Shown here: positions 26,891-35,271 of the stretch, piece by piece
Layout of the letters: each line of letters starts with the position of its first letter
How positions within the stretch are numbered: the stretch's first letter is position 1
NCBI GenBank assembly: GCA_038043285.1
Contig: JBBTCJ010000002.1
Coordinates: 16,938-80,937, forward strand
Length of the DNA: 64,000 bases
Reading direction: 5' to 3'
DNA from: JBBTCJ01 sp038043285
Lineage (GTDB): Bacteria; Planctomycetota; Phycisphaerae; UBA1845
The notes under the pieces: model-generated
What the model was told of the DNA's origin: nothing
Seen by the model: the letters and a program-made list of their open reading frames with translations, nothing else
The model's database searches: none
Position numbers and translations under genes: made by a program

Positions 26891-26970
26891 TCGGCGGTAA
26901 GGACGAGTCAAAGTGTCAATCCCTTGCTCGGAGTTCGCGGCCAACTGGTGCGAATCTGGATCGCTACGCC

Positions 26971-26999
26971 GCGCGGGCTGAAGCCCGCGGCTCGGGAAA
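26971..26999. repeat. Dispersed palindromic (REP-like) element, copy 2
   Basis: Identical over 29 bases to 7347-7375. It lies in the 130-base intercistronic gap between the flippase (27021) and GT4 genes, and could form a hairpin in the mRNA that modulates expression of the genes downstream. Confidence 0.7.
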
Positions 27000-27020
27000 C
27001 ACGGGCCGTGCGATGGGGGA

Positions 27021-28562
27021 TTACGTTCTCCCAAAACGCGCTAGCAAATAGCGAAGCGACTCGCGTCCCAAGGGCACAAAAAGTACCGTCGCGGCAACAT
27101 AGACAACGCCGCCCACGGCGACGCGAACGATGAGCCGCAGCGGCCCGGCCAAGCTCATCGACAAGAGGCCGTCGGAGAGGAGAAGTCCTGCCGCGGCGGC
27201 CGCAACCGCACAGAGCAACGGTCGGAGAGTCGGCGTGATTGCGTCGCGAAGGCTCACCGAAGTTCCGCGAAGGCAGTACCAAAATGCGGGTAGAAGGGTG
27301 GCCCAGAGAGCAATGGCGTAGGCTGAGGCAACACCGAATCCGCCCCACGGAAGACCGGCGAGGAAGGCGGCGAGCGCGACGGGGGTCCACATGGCCTGCC
27401 ACAGGAGCATTCGCCCGGGCCGACCGGTGGCGACGTAGATCCACCCGGTCGAGGCCGAGAGCATTCGGGCGGCGGCGGCGATGAACAGAACGCGAAGCAT
27501 CGGCGTCGCGGCGGTCCATTTCGGTCCGAAGATGGTCAACACCACGTCGTCGGTCCAAAAGGCTCCGCAGGCGCAGATCGGCAAACCAAGCAAGGCACAG
27601 AGCGAGAACATTCGGCGAAAGCTGGCGCGCAGTGCGGCGGGGTCGTACGCGACGCGGGACATGGCCGGGATGGCGGTCTCGCCGACGCCATACCCAGCGA
27701 AAGAAATCGGACGCATCATCAAGGCGTAGGAGCGGGAGTACAGACCCAACTCAGCTACGCCGCAGAAGCGGCCAATGAGAATATTGTCCATGTTGTTGCC
27801 GAAGTAACCCAACATACCGTGGCCGGTGAGCGCTCCGCCGAACCTGACCAATCCGCCGAGTCCTTCGCAACGTCTGGGCGGGCCGGGACGCCAGGGATAG
27901 GCGACGATGCAGGCGGCCGAGGTCACGCCGGCGATAGCGACGTCCTGGATCACCACCGACCACCATTTCGCGCCCAGCAGCGCCGCGGCGACGGCGGCGA
28001 CGGCGGCAGCCGTCGTACCGACGATTCGAGCCACGGCGAGTCGGCGAAACTTCATGTCGCGTTTGAGCATGGCCTGGTGCTGAACGCCGACGGCGCCCAG
28101 GGGGAAGACACAGGCCGTCGCCGCGGTGATCCAGAAGAGTCGTGGATCGCCATAAAACCAGACGAGCAGCGGCGCAAGTCCGACGGTCGCTGCAAACAAA
28201 AGTAGTCCGAAGCCGAGGTTGAGCCAGAACAAGGTCGAAAGTTGTTCGCGCGATAGGTTCGGTCGTTGAATGGTGACTAAGGCCAGCCCGAAGTCGGAGA
28301 AGACGACAAAAAAGGCCGTCACGCTGGTGACCATGGCGACAAGGCCGTAGTCCTCCGGGGGGAGCAGGCGAGCGAGGATCGCCAATGCCGAAAACGCAAC
28401 GACAGCGCCGACGACCTTGGCGGCGGTCATGACCGCCGCCCCGCTGACGGCGCCCTCGCCGAACTTTCGCGGACCGGGTCGAGGCGGCGGAGGCGTAGGC
28501 GAGGTCGGGCCGTGCGGTCGGTCATCCACGGATGTCGCGGGTTGGCCAGCCGTCGGAGGCAT
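27021..28562 (-). CDS. Wzx-like polysaccharide flippase (MOP superfamily)
   Basis: 513 aa. A Pro-rich cytoplasmic N-terminus (1-40) is followed by the Polysacc_synt domain, GAAVMTAAKVVGAVVAFSALAILARLLPPEDYGLVAMV, and about 12-14 membrane helices with LRRMFSLCALLGLPICACG and a GVQHQAMLKRDMKFRRLAVARIV loop typical of lipopolysaccharide flippases. It would move undecaprenyl-linked repeat units across the inner membrane. ATG 28562 has GGGAAGG upstream and lies 11 bases after the WecG stop. The neighbours (ligase/Wzy-like, Wzc) complete a Wzx/Wzy set. Confidence 0.88.
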   Translation of the reverse strand: MPPTAGQPATSVDDRPHGPTSPTPPPPRPGPRKFGEGAVSGAAVMTAAKVVGAVVAFSALAILARLLPPEDYGLVAMVTSVTAFFVVFSDFGLALVTIQRPNLSREQLSTLFWLNLGFGLLLFAATVGLAPLLVWFYGDPRLFWITAATACVFPLGAVGVQHQAMLKRDMKFRRLAVARIVGTTAAAVAAVAAALLGAKWWSVVIQDVAIAGVTSAACIVAYPWRPGPPRRCEGLGGLVRFGGALTGHGMLGYFGNNMDNILIGRFCGVAELGLYSRSYALMMRPISFAGYGVGETAIPAMSRVAYDPAALRASFRRMFSLCALLGLPICACGAFWTDDVVLTIFGPKWTAATPMLRVLFIAAAARMLSASTGWIYVATGRPGRMLLWQAMWTPVALAAFLAGLPWGGFGVASAYAIALWATLLPAFWYCLRGTSVSLRDAITPTLRPLLCAVAAAAAGLLLSDGLLSMSLAGPLRLIVRVAVGGVVYVAATVLFVPLGRESLRYLLARFGRT

Positions 28563-28573
28563 ATCACCTTCCC

Positions 28574-29323
28574 TCAACGGTGACGTCCCAAGATATCCCG
28601 AAGGGCCAGGACGACGAACTTCGAGTTGGTGACGAGGTATCGCCGCCACATCCGGCGCGGCTCCTGGAGGCAGCGGTAGAACCATTCCAGCCCGGTTCGC
28701 TGCATCCAGCGCGGCGCGCGGCGGGTATTGCCCGCGAGCACGTCAAAGCTGCCGCCGACCCCGTGACAGATGGTGGCGTCCATCCGATCGCCGAAGCGGC
28801 GCATGAAAACCTCCTTCTTCGGAGAACTCATGGCGACCAGCAGGATATCCGGCCGGGCGTCGCGGACGCTGGTCGCCACGGCCTCGGCGTCGGCGTCCTT
28901 GAAGAAGCCGTCGCGGAATCCGGCGACAATCAACCCGGGGTAGTCTCGGCGCACGATCTCGACGACACGTTCCAACGTGGAGGCCTCCGCGCCGAGGAGG
29001 TACACCCGAAGGCCACCTCGGTCGGCGAGGCGAAACAGCTCGAACATGAGGTCGATTCCGGCGACGCGCTCCGGCAGCGGGTCGCGCTTCAGTCGGCTAA
29101 GCCAGACCAGGGGCATTCCGTCGGCCAGCACGAGTTCGCCCGTCACGACGCTTTCACGCAACAGGGAATCGCGCTGCAGGTTGACGAGCTTGGCGACGTT
29201 GACGACCGAGATCATCAGGCGGCGGCGTTCGCGGGCGTGCCGCTCGGCAATTCCAACCACTTCGTCCATCGACAAGGCGTCAACATCGACGCCCAGAAGC
29301 CGAACGCGGCGCACGGTCGCCAT
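28574..29323 (-). CDS. WecG/TagA/CpsF-family glycosyltransferase
   Basis: 249 aa, the usual length for GT26. Signature segments are LLGVDVDALSMDEVV, ISVVNVAKLVNLQRDS, LVLADGMPLVWLSR, LRVYLLGAEASTLERVVE, RDYPGLIVAGFRDGFF and the GT26 LVAMSSPKKEVFM motif, then GVGGSFDVLAGNTRRAPRWMQRTGLEWFYR. These enzymes add a sugar (ManNAcA or ManNAc in known cases) to a polyprenyl-linked acceptor early in assembly. ATG 29323 was chosen as the first start ahead of the domain. The next gene upstream ends 68 bases away. Confidence 0.92.
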   Translation of the reverse strand: MATVRRVRLLGVDVDALSMDEVVGIAERHARERRRLMISVVNVAKLVNLQRDSLLRESVVTGELVLADGMPLVWLSRLKRDPLPERVAGIDLMFELFRLADRGGLRVYLLGAEASTLERVVEIVRRDYPGLIVAGFRDGFFKDADAEAVATSVRDARPDILLVAMSSPKKEVFMRRFGDRMDATICHGVGGSFDVLAGNTRRAPRWMQRTGLEWFYRCLQEPRRMWRRYLVTNSKFVVLALRDILGRHR

Positions 29324-29391
29324 GCCCGATCCACTCCGCCGGGTACTCGACCCGGCGATCCCTCGCTCCTCAACAGCCGCTGTCGGTCGAC

Positions 29392-30180
29392 TCACTTGGG
29401 GATTCGCACGCGTACGTCGTATCGCGTCGTCGCGTAGGGTCGTTGGGACATCTCCTGCAGCAGAAACTCCGCCTCCAGGCCCCATCGGCGGAAGACGCGG
29501 CGAAAGAACGCCCGAGAGTAGGTGCGGCGGTGCAGGCCGTCCCGACCGCCGCGGATCCTCCGCTGTAGAAACCAAAACGGCGCCAAGGGAACCACGGTGG
29601 TCTCGGCCGCTCGTCGGGAAAGTCCCATGCGTTGAAGTCCCTGGACCTGCTTTTCCATGGTGCCGAAAATGTCGCCGATGAGAATCACGCCGCCGGGCTT
29701 ACACACCCTGAGGCATTCGGCAATCACGCGTCGGGCGTAGTCCTTGGTGGGAAAGCACTGAAATACGCTGTAAGAGAAGACCCGGTCGACGGATCGCGAA
29801 AGGATGGGAATACTTGACGCGTCGGCAACGCCCAGGCTCAGCCCGCCGCAGCAAACATCGAAATCGCCGTGTCGCCGCACCAGGGCTTCGCAATGGTCGA
29901 ACCCAATGCCGCGCTGCCCGTCGGTGAGTACGTTGGCCATCATCGCCCCACAGCCGCAACCGACTTCCAACACGACGTCACCCGGTTGGACTTCGAGCTT
30001 ACCGCGAATATCCTCGGCGGCCTGAATCGGAGCATCTTCGGCATGCCAACGATGCAGCTCATGCCAATCCGACGCCGAGGCGGTCTTCTCATACAGGCGG
30101 CGCCACGCGTGCAGACTCGCCCGCTCCTCACCGGACGATGGTAAGAGATTGTCTCCCTCCCGTGGCGTCGCGTCAGGCAT
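29392..30180 (-). CDS. SAM-dependent methyltransferase
   Basis: 262 aa. VVLEVGCGCGAMMANVL is motif I, followed by GIGFDHCEALVRR, SVFQCFPTKDYARRVIAECLRVCKPGGVILIGDIFG as in Methyltransf_11. A Cys-rich patch (DFDVCCGG) is near the cofactor site. ATG 30180 overlaps the previous gene by 8 bases and has GGAG 9 bases upstream, suggesting coupling; ATG codons at 30225 and 30234 would give a longer N-terminus. It probably methylates a sugar intermediate. Confidence 0.82.
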   Translation of the reverse strand: MPDATPREGDNLLPSSGEERASLHAWRRLYEKTASASDWHELHRWHAEDAPIQAAEDIRGKLEVQPGDVVLEVGCGCGAMMANVLTDGQRGIGFDHCEALVRRHGDFDVCCGGLSLGVADASSIPILSRSVDRVFSYSVFQCFPTKDYARRVIAECLRVCKPGGVILIGDIFGTMEKQVQGLQRMGLSRRAAETTVVPLAPFWFLQRRIRGGRDGLHRRTYSRAFFRRVFRRWGLEAEFLLQEMSQRPYATTRYDVRVRIPK

Positions 30181-31354
30181 GAACGGATTCTCCCTGGCGC
30201 CGACTTGCCGCCTTGGTTTCTCCATGTCGCGCACACCCCAATCCCGCAGCGTAGAGGATCCATCCCAAGTGGTAGGGACGGCATTCCGAGTTGATCTCGT
30301 ACTTCCCGGTCGCGCCGCTCCGCCGTCCGGATCGCAACCCGGCGCACCGGACGACGCCCTCGAACATTCGCGCGAGTCGCCCGATCCCGAAGCGGTGAAT
30401 GTCCCGCAGGATCAGCCCGTCTGCATCCACGACCATCCGCCGATTCATCTCGTTGCCGCCCCAAATCCACGACAGGCTCCGCTGAATCGCATCATCCACC
30501 ACACCACCGCGCGCCGCAGCCGCCTCGTAAAGCGCCATCGGGGCCATCCCGTCCTGGTGGACGGAATACACCGGATACCCATCGACAACGCCACCGTCGC
30601 GGGCGTCGTATAACCACCACCATTGACCGTACTCGCCCTGCAGTTTGCACAGCTCCTCCGCCACGGCCCGTGCAACACCAAGACTGTCCCCGCAATTCGC
30701 GGTGCGGGCATGGACGGCGAGGGCCATTAGGGGGTAAATCTGGTTGGCAAAGCAGGCGATGCGCCGCGAAACGCCGCGCCATGCGCCTGTGCGGCCATGG
30801 CGATAGAACAGTCTTATCTCCCGATTGTACAGCGACAAGAGCGCTTTTCTGCTTGCCGTGGCAAGCGCCGATGCGGACCCGTCGTCGATCCCATGGACCA
30901 TGGCGTGATCGGCCCCAAGAAGCAACCACGCGAGTTCCACGGAATCCAATCCATGAGCTTGCGCCATGAGGCGAGAAAGCGCTCGCTCACATTCGAACCA
31001 TTTCCCGCCGGCCGTGCCGGTGCCTGAGTGCAATGCTCTGCCCCACAGCCCCAATCCCCAGTCACCCGGAGACAGCCGGGAATGATCCGCCGCTTCGACC
31101 CGTTTCCACAATGCGCGAACCAGATCACCCAGCTCCCCGACAACCGACACCCCCTTCCCCAGCCCAAGAAGCGCAATGAGCGCGTAGCGAATGCTGTATC
31201 CCTCCGGCTGGGCCGTGGAGCCGACGTACCGCATGGTGTAAGGCAGCCGCCCATCGGCGTAGGTCAACTGAAGCCCGCGCACAGCGAGTTCGCCCAGGCG
31301 GCGCCAGGCATCCCTTGGATCGCCGGGGCCCTCGTTCCTTACGGAAAGGGTCAT
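30173..31354 (-). CDS. Uncharacterised protein, possible alpha/alpha-toroid fold
   Basis: 393 aa, family not recognised. No signal peptide or membrane helix. The sequence is rich in helices with Trp/Tyr clusters (DWGLGLWGRALHS, GKWFECERALSRL, YGQWWWLYDARDG, VYSVHQDGMAPMALYEA, RSLSWIWGGNEM, CRPYHLGWILYAAG) spaced at about 50-60 residues, the pattern of six-hairpin glycosidases or lyases. ATG 31354 overlaps the previous gene by 4 bases (ATGA). Being inside the glycan locus it may be a glycoside hydrolase, lyase or epimerase; catalytic residues cannot be named. Confidence 0.72.
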   Translation of the reverse strand: MTLSVRNEGPGDPRDAWRRLGELAVRGLQLTYADGRLPYTMRYVGSTAQPEGYSIRYALIALLGLGKGVSVVGELGDLVRALWKRVEAADHSRLSPGDWGLGLWGRALHSGTGTAGGKWFECERALSRLMAQAHGLDSVELAWLLLGADHAMVHGIDDGSASALATASRKALLSLYNREIRLFYRHGRTGAWRGVSRRIACFANQIYPLMALAVHARTANCGDSLGVARAVAEELCKLQGEYGQWWWLYDARDGGVVDGYPVYSVHQDGMAPMALYEAAAARGGVVDDAIQRSLSWIWGGNEMNRRMVVDADGLILRDIHRFGIGRLARMFEGVVRCAGLRSGRRSGATGKYEINSECRPYHLGWILYAAGLGCARHGETKAASRRQGESVHA

Positions 31355-32655
31355 GCGGGCAGTATCCCCCGCTCCCGCAAGAGTCGCAGCACCGTTGCGA
31401 ACTTCGCCTCCCACGAATGTCCCCGAGCCCACTCCCGTCGCTCGCGCCGCCGCAACTCATTGTCCTCGCTCAGGGCGCGGTCTACCGCATCGGCGAAGGC
31501 CTCCGGACCCCGAGCGACGTAGCATGGCGCGCCACAGACCGACAGCTCACGAAATGGCGTGCTGACCACCGGCTTCCCCAAGGTGAGATACTCCTTCAGC
31601 TTCACCGGATTGCAGTGCTCAATCCACTGATTCTGCAGCCAGGGCATGATGCAGACGTCAAACGCACCCCCAAAGCGGGCGACGTCCCGGTAGGGCTGTT
31701 GAGGTACCGCGACGACATTGGAGTGCCGTCGCAGATCCATAAACTCCGGGGCCATGGCCCCAAGTAAGACGAACGTATAATCCCGCCGCGACGCAATCAC
31801 GCGATCCAGCAACACCCGGTCCACCGTGTTTCCGTCGATGTTTCCAAAGAAGCCAATGATGGGACGACGAACGTGACCAAGAACCTCCGGGATCATCCCG
31901 TCGGAACCCGCGGCCGAGAACATCTCCCAATCCACCCCATGGTCCACGTACTCTCCATAACCATACAATCGGCGAGAGCGCTCCAGCAACGCGGCGCTGG
32001 AACAGACAACGAGATCGGCCAATCTGGCGATGGTCTCCTCCATTTCCGCAACGGCCCCGCATTCTCCGCCCAAAAGCCCGCTGTACAGGTCGCTCAACTG
32101 ATAAACCGTTCCCGCGGCCGCCAGCCGTGACAACACCCGTGCTGCGGCCGGACAGGCGACCCAGATCAACGGGTGCTTCATCTTCCGAATGCGCAGCGCG
32201 AACCGAATCTGCGCGGCCAGCGCCGCGGACATCCCACGCCCCGACAACCCCGTCAGGCCGGGATAGTAGATCGGCGTCATAACCCCAAAGCCCTCGCCAC
32301 TGTCTCGAAAGTATCGAGCCATGCTTCGAGCCTTGCGCGCGATGCGGTGTAGGGACATTCCACCATCCGTCACCGCCGGCGCCTTAACGCCAAGCGAATT
32401 GACATAGATAACGTTGGTCATGCGCGCGAATCTCCGCATGAACTGCATGTCCGCGTGTCCGCGGTTGTGGTACCACCAGTCCGAGTCGCCGAAACACAGC
32501 ACGGAGTCAAAAGTTCGGAGCGCCGGGGCGATCGTTGATGCAGGCGGCCCGCTCGCCCGCACAGGCGCAGCGGATGACGGTGACTCCGCGCCAGGCCGAG
32601 CCTGCGCCTCGTTCGCGGAGTAGAAGCCCTTCTTCAAATGCGCGACCGAATCCAT
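31351..32655 (-). CDS. Glycosyltransferase (GT-B, GT4-like)
   Basis: 434 aa. The first 45 residues are Ser/Ala/Pro-rich. Domain one runs from SVLCFGDSDWWYHNRGHADMQFMRR and contains VIYVNSLGVKAP. The donor domain shows RPIIGFFGNIDGNTVDRVLL and CIMPWLQNQWIEHCNPVKLKEYLTLGKPVVSTPFRE, with the PVKLKEYLALGKP motif of GT4 relatives. ATG 32655 is preferred over the TTG at 32664; it overlaps the previous gene by 22 bases. It adds a sugar to the growing repeat unit; specificity unknown. Confidence 0.85.
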   Translation of the reverse strand: MDSVAHLKKGFYSANEAQARPGAESPSSAAPVRASGPPASTIAPALRTFDSVLCFGDSDWWYHNRGHADMQFMRRFARMTNVIYVNSLGVKAPAVTDGGMSLHRIARKARSMARYFRDSGEGFGVMTPIYYPGLTGLSGRGMSAALAAQIRFALRIRKMKHPLIWVACPAAARVLSRLAAAGTVYQLSDLYSGLLGGECGAVAEMEETIARLADLVVCSSAALLERSRRLYGYGEYVDHGVDWEMFSAAGSDGMIPEVLGHVRRPIIGFFGNIDGNTVDRVLLDRVIASRRDYTFVLLGAMAPEFMDLRRHSNVVAVPQQPYRDVARFGGAFDVCIMPWLQNQWIEHCNPVKLKEYLTLGKPVVSTPFRELSVCGAPCYVARGPEAFADAVDRALSEDNELRRRERREWARGHSWEAKFATVLRLLRERGILPA

Positions 32656-33917
32656 GTTTTCCAAAGGGGGCCGCGGAGACGCGGGACATGCGGACTGACT
32701 CGGTTAAACCAGATGCGGTAGTACCCCAGGTGCAACATGCGGGCCGCTGCTCGCAGAAAAGCCGTGCGACGTCGCGACGAAGAACCTCGCCGAACGGCCC
32801 ATATGGAGGTTGAATGGGTGATGCGGCCCGCCAGCTTGAGCTTGTAGTCATACATTCCGCGCATGGCATCGAGCTGCGTACATCCCCGCTCGATCGCGTT
32901 TCGCAAGCTCATGCACAACAGCATTCGCCCGGGGCTATAGAAGTCCCATTGTCGATCGAGGTCGCGCGAGCCAATAATCCAATGTGCGCGGCGTCCGAAT
33001 CCGATGCTGTACTGATATCCGACAATCCGGTCTCCCGCATCCAGGCGCAGCAGCATCAGGCGACCGTGTTTTGCCTGCGCGGCGGACATCTCGCGGTGAA
33101 ACGGCTGCGATTGCGGCCAATCGGCGAAGTGCCCCTGCTGTCCCTGCGCCTGCCATTGGGCCTGGTGCTGCGTGACAAAGCGGGGAAAGTTCTCCTCCAA
33201 GTCCGATGCTGCAACCGCGACCAGGTTTCCGGCTTGATCGCTGAAAAATCGGCGCTCGCGCCGGCGCACGTTGCTTCGTTCATCGGCGCTGAGTTTCTTC
33301 AGATACTCATCGTAGGAGGTCGGCAGATCAAACACGATGTGCGGCGTCGAGGCAATTTCGTGCTTTATCTCCCCAAGGCCGTCGCATCGCGCAATCGCCT
33401 CCGTTATCTCGCCCGAGTCTTCGAGATATCCTCCGAGGGGACCGAGATGGAGCAGATCCCACGGTTTCTCGGAGGTTACCTTGGCCACCAAGCCGGCCAT
33501 GACCACGCGTGCGTGTTCTCGCGCGACGGCAAGCGAGGTCGTCGTCACCGAGTGATCGCAACCGACGAGGCGGACGACCCTGGCGGACACGGGCCCGATT
33601 CGAAGACGCTCCCGGAACAGAGGCACGATGCCGACGATTTCATTCTTCGCGCCAAAGACGTGCAACTCAAGACGACGTCCGTCCCCATAATGCTTCCACC
33701 ACACTCTTCCCCAGTCGTAGGTCGCAAAGAGGTCGCCGCCAACGCTCTCGACGAAGGCATCCCACTGCACCTGCAAGTCGGCCGCGGCCTCATAGGATGG
33801 GTACACGTCATGAGTCGGTAAGCCGGACGCCGTATCCTGGCCGCCGGCGGACCCGGTCGCAACCGGTTTCATGGCGGCCGCTCCGCGAACCGAATGGTCA
33901 TCGACGTGGACGGTCAT
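32634..33917 (-). CDS. GNAT-fold acyltransferase, BioF2/CelD-like (paralogue 1)
   Basis: 427 aa. N-terminal half contains WDAFVESVGGDLFATYDWGRVWWKHYG and VRLVGCDHSVTTTSLAV; C-terminal half has the GNAT BioF2-like core, LSADERSNVRRRERRFF, AQWQAQGQQGHFADWP and GYQYSIGFGRRAHWIIGS. This is the FemAB-related acetyltransferase_6 family, often found in exopolysaccharide loci where they are thought to modify glycans. The start overlaps the previous gene by 4 bases (ATGA). It is clearly paralogous with the next gene upstream, so they come from a tandem duplication. Confidence 0.85.
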   Translation of the reverse strand: MTVHVDDHSVRGAAAMKPVATGSAGGQDTASGLPTHDVYPSYEAAADLQVQWDAFVESVGGDLFATYDWGRVWWKHYGDGRRLELHVFGAKNEIVGIVPLFRERLRIGPVSARVVRLVGCDHSVTTTSLAVAREHARVVMAGLVAKVTSEKPWDLLHLGPLGGYLEDSGEITEAIARCDGLGEIKHEIASTPHIVFDLPTSYDEYLKKLSADERSNVRRRERRFFSDQAGNLVAVAASDLEENFPRFVTQHQAQWQAQGQQGHFADWPQSQPFHREMSAAQAKHGRLMLLRLDAGDRIVGYQYSIGFGRRAHWIIGSRDLDRQWDFYSPGRMLLCMSLRNAIERGCTQLDAMRGMYDYKLKLAGRITHSTSIWAVRRGSSSRRRTAFLRAAARMLHLGYYRIWFNRVSPHVPRLRGPLWKTWIRSRI

Positions 33918-35271
33918 CTTCGGTCGTCCCGCGAGGGTGCTTCGTCAGTGGACGCGTGCCGAGCGCCCGCGAGGAATCTCGCGCGTACGAACCGCGGCCA
34001 AATGCCGGCAACAAGAAAGCCAGACCGCAACCAGGGGAACTTTGACCGCAGCCAGGGCGCAAGGTGCCAATACCAGAGCCGGTAGTACGCGAAGGAAACG
34101 AATCGCGTTACAGCACGGAAGGCGCGGAGGCGGATTGCGGAAGCTCCGCGACGTCGGGACGCCGCGACGGTCTTGACTTGAAGCGTCGTGGCGCCCAGGC
34201 GGCGCTTGTAATCGTATTCCCCCGGAAGCGCGTCGATTTGTGCGGCTCCCTCGCGTTGCGCGGATCGCAACAGTTGACAAAAGCCGATGCGGCTGGCGAC
34301 GCCCTCGGCCCTTGCCCCGATGATCCAATGCAGGCGCCGCCCGAAGGATCCGCCGTACTCGACGGCGAGCGGCTTCGCATTCGAGGAAACGACCTGCATC
34401 GACAATCGTCCGCGGTCCAACAGGCGCAGCGCGAATTCGCGGTGGAAGGCCTCGATTCCCTTCCAGTCTTTGAAATGCCCAAGCCGGCCTTGGGCCTCCC
34501 ATTGGCGGCCATGCAATTCGACCAGGTCGTCCAACCCTTTTCGCAATTCGTCCGAGTCTGCGATGCTTTGCCGCAGTAAACCCGGAACGGCGTTCAGCTC
34601 GCGTTCGTCGTGCCGCACGTTGCGACGCTCCTTCGTGGATAGCGCAGCGAGAAAGGAGTCGAAATCAGGCGAGACGTCGAACACATTGNNNNNNNNNNCA
34701 CATTGTGGGGATACGCATGGTCGTCGAACGTGACGGTGATCCCGCCGCCGATTCGTCGAAGGGCTCGGACCAGTCGCGGGGCATTTTCCGAATATCCGGG
34801 AAGCTCGCCAAAGTGAAGAATGTCCCAACGAACGCGGGCCTGGAGGTCGCCAATGATGCGCGACATGACTTCGTCAACGTACGCTTCCTCGACACATACG
34901 TTGCACGTGGTGACTCCGTGATCGCAGCCGACGATGCGGACGGCGCGCAGCGTCAGCGGTCCCCAGCGGAGCGATTCGTGGAATAGCGGGACGATCCCCA
35001 CCATCGCGTCGCCGGCGCAGGCGACGTAGACCATGAGCGCTCGGTCATAGCCGAAGTGCTTCCACCACAGTTCGCACCAATCGTACGAGGAAAACAAGTC
35101 CCCGCCGACGCGTTCAATGAAGGCATCCCAGGCGTCGCGTCGGCGAGTCAAGTCGCCGAAAGATGCGAAGCACTCCAACCGCAGCCCGAGCGACCGCTCG
35201 TCGGCAGGTAGCCCACTCCCGGCGACAACGTTCTCCCTGGGCCGCCCGATCGCGTCGCTTTGAAGAATCAC
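33914..35271 (-). CDS. GNAT-fold acyltransferase, BioF2/CelD-like (paralogue 2), split only by an assembly gap
   Basis: As written the frame breaks at ten N (34689-34698). Upstream part (from GTG 35271) reads ...DDHAYPHNV and the downstream part FDVSPDFDSFLAAL..., and the neighbouring paralogue has HIVFDLPTSYDEYL there. The bases CACATTG occur on both sides of the N run. Removing the N and one copy of this 7-base duplicate restores a continuous reading frame of 446 codons (1358 minus 17 = 1341 bases). Domains are as in paralogue 1: WDAFIERVGGDLFSSYDW, VRIVGCDHGVTTCNV, LSTKERRNVRHDEREL, GSFGRRLHWIIGA. The GTG start overlaps the previous stop (GTGA). A true gene, not a pseudogene. Confidence 0.82.
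34682..34705. other. Scaffold gap with 7-base overlap
   Basis: Ten N lie at 34689-34698 and are flanked by CACATTG on both sides (34682-34688 and 34699-34705). This is what a scaffolder writes between contigs that in fact overlap, so the true genome is probably 17 bases shorter here. Confidence 0.85.

Noticed and set aside
33914..35271. Pseudogene or frameshift in the second GNAT gene
   Set aside because: The break coincides with ten N and a 7-base duplicate; removing them restores the frame.
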